Under the pieces are notes generated by a model. The model was not told the origin of the DNA. It worked only from the letters and a program-made list of their open reading frames with translations, and searched no databases. Made by a program: the position numbers and the translations under genes. A stretch of 17,612 nucleotides of DNA from positions 3,362-20,973 of the forward strand of contig MU632017.1 of assembly GCA_026770615.1 (NCBI GenBank), written 5' to 3'. This document shows positions 14,424 to 17,612 of this stretch, piece by piece. Position 1 is the stretch's first letter, and each line of letters begins with the position of its first letter. This DNA comes from Pavlovales sp. CCMP2436. Taxonomy: Eukaryota > Haptophyta > Pavlovophyceae > Pavlovales.

Positions 14424-15401
14424 ATGATGAAGCTTACGCCCTCGTCCGTCCGCTCGATGGAGGTGGCGCGCGTGCGGCGTGACAACGCCAAGCCGATCAA
14501 CGCGGCCGACTTCTTCCACGACGGGAGTATGCTGGTGACCAGCTCGGACGACGAGTCGATCCGGCTGTACAACTGCACGGAGGGCAAGCTGCAGAAGCTG
14601 GTATACTCGCGCAAGTTTGGCGCGTGCCACGTCCGTTTCACCCACCACCAGCTCTCGGTCATCTGCGCCTCGCGCAACTCGACCAACGAGCACGCGCTGC
14701 GCTACCTCTCACTCCACGACAACCAGTTCATGCGCTACTTCCTAGGGCACACGGCGCCGGTATGTGCGCTGGAGATGTCGCCCAAGGAGGACGTGTTCAT
14801 TTCGGCCGCGCGCGACTCGACGGTCCGGCTGTGGGACCTGCGTCAGGAGGGTGCGCTCGGGTTGCTCGCCTCGCCCAACAACTCGCCGCCGGCGGTCTCC
14901 TTCGACCCCGAGGGGCTCATCTTCGCCACGGCGATGAGCGACGCGAACGCGCGCGCAGTGCGGCTCTACGACATGCGTTCGTACGCAAAGGGGCCCTTCA
15001 CCACCTTCCGTCTGCCGGGCCCGCCCGTCGCCTTCCACCACCTCTCCTTCTCCAACGACGGGAAGACGATTCTGCTCCCGTCCACCTCCGACTCGATCGA
15101 GCTGATCGACGCCTTCGACGGCAGCCAGCTGGCGACGTTCCGTGGGCATGCAAACTCGGGCGGGCTGATGCTCGAGGCAGCCTTCACGCCCGATGGGCAG
15201 TTCATCCTCTCGGGCTCGGAGGACGGCACGGTGCATCTCTGGCACGCCGCGACCGGCCGCGAGGTGGGCGTGTGGCAGGGGCACAACGCGCCGACCATGG
15301 TGGTGCGCTGGAGCCCGACGGCCATGCTCGCCGCGACCGCGTGCACCGGCTCGCTCCTCTGCCTCTGGATCCCGACGCTACAGGGCGCGGGCGGCTTGTG
15401 A
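14424..15401 (+). CDS. WDR82: WD40 protein WDR82/Swd2 (COMPASS and CPF/PNUTS-PP1 subunit)
   Basis: An intronless 325-residue WD40 propeller. The order and wording match the WDR82/Swd2 family: MKLTPSSVRSMEVARV at the N terminus, SSDDESIRLYNCTEGK (about 40-55), YLSLHDNQFMRYFLGHTAPV (94-113), RDSTVRLWDLR (130-140), SFDPEGLIFATA, LYDMRSYAKGPFTTF, SNDGKTILLP, then EAAFTPDGQFILSGSEDGT and VHLWHAATGREVG. Human WDR82 is 313 residues, so the length is normal. Family knowledge: it recruits SET1/COMPASS (H3K4 methylation) to Ser5-phosphorylated Pol II and acts in transcription termination, in the nucleus. Two ATGs are adjacent; the second, at 14427, gives the family-typical MKLT start. It is divergent from the CHAT gene, with no sign of shared function. 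Confidence 0.95.
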   Translation: MMKLTPSSVRSMEVARVRRDNAKPINAADFFHDGSMLVTSSDDESIRLYNCTEGKLQKLVYSRKFGACHVRFTHHQLSVICASRNSTNEHALRYLSLHDNQFMRYFLGHTAPVCALEMSPKEDVFISAARDSTVRLWDLRQEGALGLLASPNNSPPAVSFDPEGLIFATAMSDANARAVRLYDMRSYAKGPFTTFRLPGPPVAFHHLSFSNDGKTILLPSTSDSIELIDAFDGSQLATFRGHANSGGLMLEAAFTPDGQFILSGSEDGTVHLWHAATGREVGVWQGHNAPTMVVRWSPTAMLAATACTGSLLCLWIPTLQGAGGL

Positions 15402-15650
15402 GTCCTCTGCGGAATGCTAGATGCTGCTGGTGTTGTAATATGGTGTTGATGGCGGAAAGCTTTGCACGATAATGATTTGATTGCGCCTCAGGTTCAGACC
15501 CATGCCAGAGGCATGTATTCATGTGCGTGTATCAAAGTCAAAGAAATTATTCTACATTATACAAATTTTACGTGAAGTTCGTATTAAATTTCGTAGGAAA
15601 ATACACGTATTACGTATAAATGGTAATAAAATAGATTATATACAAAATTA
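15402..15650. other. WDR82 downstream spacer
   Basis: AT-rich after 15530. GTTGTAATATGG at 15431 contains TGTAA, a polyadenylation signal in some green algae; its use here is a guess. No gene is seen. Confidence 0.4.
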
Positions 15651-15687
15651 TATTTATGATAGGGATTCAAGCTGGCGTCTGACTGTT
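15651..15687. repeat. 37-bp perfect direct repeat, left copy
   Basis: Begins TATTTATGATAGGGATTCAA and ends GCGTCTGACTGTT. It is identical to 17491-17527, exactly 1840 bp away in the same orientation, and brackets the retroelement fragment. It is best explained as a target-site duplication. Confidence 0.9.
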
Positions 15688-15697
15688 CTGAATGTTG

Positions 15698-15773
15698 TGC
15701 TGGTCTGAGCGCTGCGTCGCCCATTGCCTGCTGCGTGTCTTAGTCGGCTGCGCTGGCTTGGGCGCCATCGCGC
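15698..15773. repeat. 76-bp inverted repeat, left arm (retroelement 3' end)
   Basis: It matches the reverse complement of 17537-17612 at about 74 of 76 bases. It covers the last codons (GAQASAAD, stop) and 3' flank of the minus-strand retroelement frame. Confidence 0.92.
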
Positions 15774-17219
15774 GTGCCGATGGATCTCCGGTAGTGTGCC
15801 CGGGCAAGGGCGTTTAGGGAGATGATCTGCTGGTTGCTGTTTGTCGTGTTCCCACGCTGGGCAGCGATCGGGGCCAGCGCGCTCAAGCGCGCGAGCAGCA
15901 GCTGCGCATGGCCGCGTGCCGCGACCGTTCCGATCGTGTCGATGAGCTGCTTCTTGTTGCGCGCGGCCGCCTCCATCGGACTCACGCCCATCAGCGCGTA
16001 CATCTTGCGGCCTCCCTGCGCCGCGATTTCTTTGACGAGCGAGTGCGTGTCGGCGCTGACCTCACCAAAAGTGCCGATGACGATCCCGCGGATCGGCTTG
16101 ACGGTGTTGAGCTTGGCCTCGATCGGGCCGATGCTGGCGTTCGGGCCGTTTAGGTGGGGGCCGGGTAGCGCGAGGCCAAATACCCTGTCCTAGGCCCGAG
16201 CTTTCCTGAGATACTCGGCCTCGAGGGGCTTTGCCCGGCGCGCGACGCCGGGGGGGAGGGCAACATTATTGTCAGTGTAATAGCTTGCAGAATGCGATAG
16301 CCTTAACCTCTATTAGCTGCAGCCGACCCCTCGCTGGGTCGACGCGCACGACGACGTCCGGCGTGATGACGCGGAATCTGTGCGTCTGGCCGGTCAGCGC
16401 TGCCTGCGCCTGTGCGGCTACGATGGCGGCTGGCGAGAGAACGGATGAGAAGAAGGCAGAGTCCTCTGCGACTGCGTAGCCGCCGACGTCCTTGATCGCG
16501 CTGGCAAGCGTTTACACGATCGGATCATGGCGGAAGATCGACTCCTGGTTGCCTGTCCACGCTGCGGCGACGGCAATGTCGCCGTATGCGTCGAGGGGGC
16601 CTCCGAGCAGAGAGACGTTCAGCTGCTGTCCTACGAAGGGGGCACATGCAGGATTTTTGCTGGCGATATAACGCACGTAGCATTCGCGGAACTCTGCGGG
16701 GCACATGTTGGTCTGTTTACGGCCGGGCAAGACAGTGAGGAAAGCACGCGAGTACTCATCAACAGCGCGGTAGACGATTGCCTCGCGCGAGCGTGGGCGG
16801 GGCATGGCGTTAATCCTGTCGTTCAGTCTTTTGTGCTCCGACTCCTCAGTCTGGGCGGTAATGGCGTGCTGGAGCTTTTGAATGCCGGCGCCCATAGAGG
16901 AGAAGGGTTGCGCAAGGGGGCCTGACGCGGGGGTTAGGCTGCCATTAGGGGCTACACATGCTTGGAGCTCTGCCCACGCTGCATCTGCACCCATGGCGAC
17001 GGCGCAGCCCGAAGCAAGGAATGGCCCCAAGTTGTATGCGCCAATGTCGAACGAGCCCGCGCCGATGAGCTGTGTGATGTGCGGCGTAGCATAGTAGCCC
17101 GGAACCGTCTGGCCTGTGTTATTAAGGGAGGGTGCAAGGAGGGGGGTGACTTTTGCAACCGTGCTCGCGTATGCTGCGTTGCGGAGCTGCACGCGCGCGC
17201 GCAGGCCCAGCCCCCCCAA
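15740..17219 (-). pseudogene. Decayed non-LTR-retrotransposon-like 3' fragment with PD-(D/E)XK-like endonuclease remnant
   Basis: The minus strand reads GGLGLRARVQLRNAAYASTV, a motif typical of the region after the RT in non-LTR elements, then FLTVLPGR, DAYGDIAVAAAWTGNQ and IFRHDPIV. These resemble the ...D-P-x-G-D-H...R-H-D/N segment before the C-terminal nuclease. After a TAA (16514-16512) the same frame resumes with TLASAIKDVGGYAVAEDSAF and VVRVDPARGRLQLIEVKAI, an acidic residue followed by E-V-K as in PD-(D/E)XK folds, and stops at 16272. A frame change follows, then AEYLRKARA, a TAG (16192-16190), GPIEAKLNTVKPIRGIVIGT and FGEVSADTHSL, to the stop at 15740. Two stops and a frameshift mean it is dead. 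No RT core is present, so the element is 5'-truncated at about 17.2 kb. The element family is inferred from motifs only. Confidence 0.6.
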
Positions 17220-17285
17220 ATATATATTAATGTAGGGGGGTTCGGGCTGGCGGTACGTTTCAAGTTCAAGTCAGGCTGATCTTAG

Positions 17286-17522
17286 CGCTCCGACGCAGGC
17301 TCCTACGCGCTACGCCGAACTGGGGAGCTAGTAGAAGTTGTGGATGATGAGGAAGCCGAAAACAAAGCGCTGGCGTCGCTGCGCAACGCGGGGCCGCCCG
17401 ACAGTGCGCTAGCAAGCGAGTCCATTGGTGATCCCACCGGTGACGTATCGCTGGGAAGCGATGGGGTTTTGAATGTCGAGAACTCATATTTATTTATGAT
17501 AGGGATTCAAGCTGGCGTCTGA
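17286..17522 (+). other. Coding-like open frame of unknown origin
   Basis: Open from after a TAG at 17283 to TGA at 17520-17522, with no ATG near the start. It reads ALRRTGELVEVVDDEEAENK, then ASLRNAGPPDSALASESIGD, acidic and protein-like. The last 30 bases run into the 37-bp direct repeat. It may be a fragment of another mobile element or chance. I do not recognise it. Confidence 0.25.
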
Positions 17523-17527
17523 CTGTT
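17491..17527. repeat. 37-bp perfect direct repeat, right copy
   Basis: Identical to 15651-15687; right boundary of the presumed 1.8-kb insertion (15688-17490). Confidence 0.9.
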
Positions 17528-17536
17528 GTATATATG

Positions 17537-17612
17537 GCGCGGTGGCGCCCAAGCCAGCGCAGCCGACTAAGGCACGCAGCAGGCAATGGGCGACGCAGCG
17601 CTCAGACCAGCA
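17537..17612. repeat. 76-bp inverted repeat, right arm, continuing off the window
   Basis: Reverse complement of 15698-15773. Read on the plus strand it encodes the same GAQASAAD-stop ending, so a second copy of the retroelement 3' end, oppositely oriented and almost wholly 5'-truncated, begins at about 17530 and leaves the window. Confidence 0.92.

Noticed and set aside
14211..15522. Minus-strand and alternative plus frames over WDR82
   Set aside because: These are out-of-frame or antisense readings of an unmistakable WD40 gene.
15822..16925. Plus-strand frames 15822-16193 and 16527-16925
   Set aside because: They are antisense to the retroelement remnant, whose minus-strand motifs (GGLGLR, RHDPIV, EVK, FGEVS) are more convincing.

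Overview
This window looks like nuclear DNA from a GC-rich unicellular eukaryote, most likely a microalga. A haptophyte-like genome is my best guess, at low confidence. Coding segments are very GC-rich. Introns and spacers are AT-rich or made of microsatellites and polypurine tracts. Almost every deduced junction is GT-AG with a pyrimidine tract, and one conserved eukaryotic chromatin gene (WDR82/Swd2) is intact.

Layout. (1) 1-251 may be the 3' end of a proline-rich plus-strand gene. (2) 357 to about 12371, minus strand, I read as one gene of 13 exons encoding about 1826 residues. I built it by hand from splice sites, codon phase and domain order. The protein is a two-module CHAT-STAND array: a PB1-like N terminus, a CHAT protease domain with His and Cys present, an NB-ARC-like NTPase, then a second CHAT-like domain with both catalytic residues replaced, a second NB-ARC-like NTPase, a Ser-rich linker and a single C-terminal membrane helix. 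The last exon alone is 3366 nt and holds the whole second module. (3) 12.4-14.4 kb is a repeat-rich divergent spacer that may also hold 5' exons of the CHAT gene. (4) 14424-15401, plus strand, is an intronless WDR82. (5) 15.65-17.61 kb is a decayed non-LTR-retrotransposon-like 3' fragment. It is flanked by a perfect 37-bp direct repeat and by an inverted copy of its own 3' end that runs off the window.

The most unusual pattern is inside the CHAT gene. Introns repeatedly carry diverged copies of the edge of an adjacent exon, often with the splice site included. I call these exon-edge shadows. I found clear ones for the exons at 9804-9929 (both edges), 8988-9096, 8360-8459, 6306-6434 and 3995-4144 (both edges), plus weaker cases. 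They suggest short local duplications across splice sites, which could supply alternative sites or trace how these introns grew.

Functionally, CHAT domains are caspase-like peptidases and STAND NTPases are signal-sensing switches. Together they form cell-death or immune sensors in bacteria and in some eukaryotes. A membrane-tail-anchored protein with one apparently active and one apparently dead protease-NTPase module would be an unusual version. Weak points are a one-base phase conflict at one junction (4890/4144), the start codon, and whether the two modules are really one transcript.
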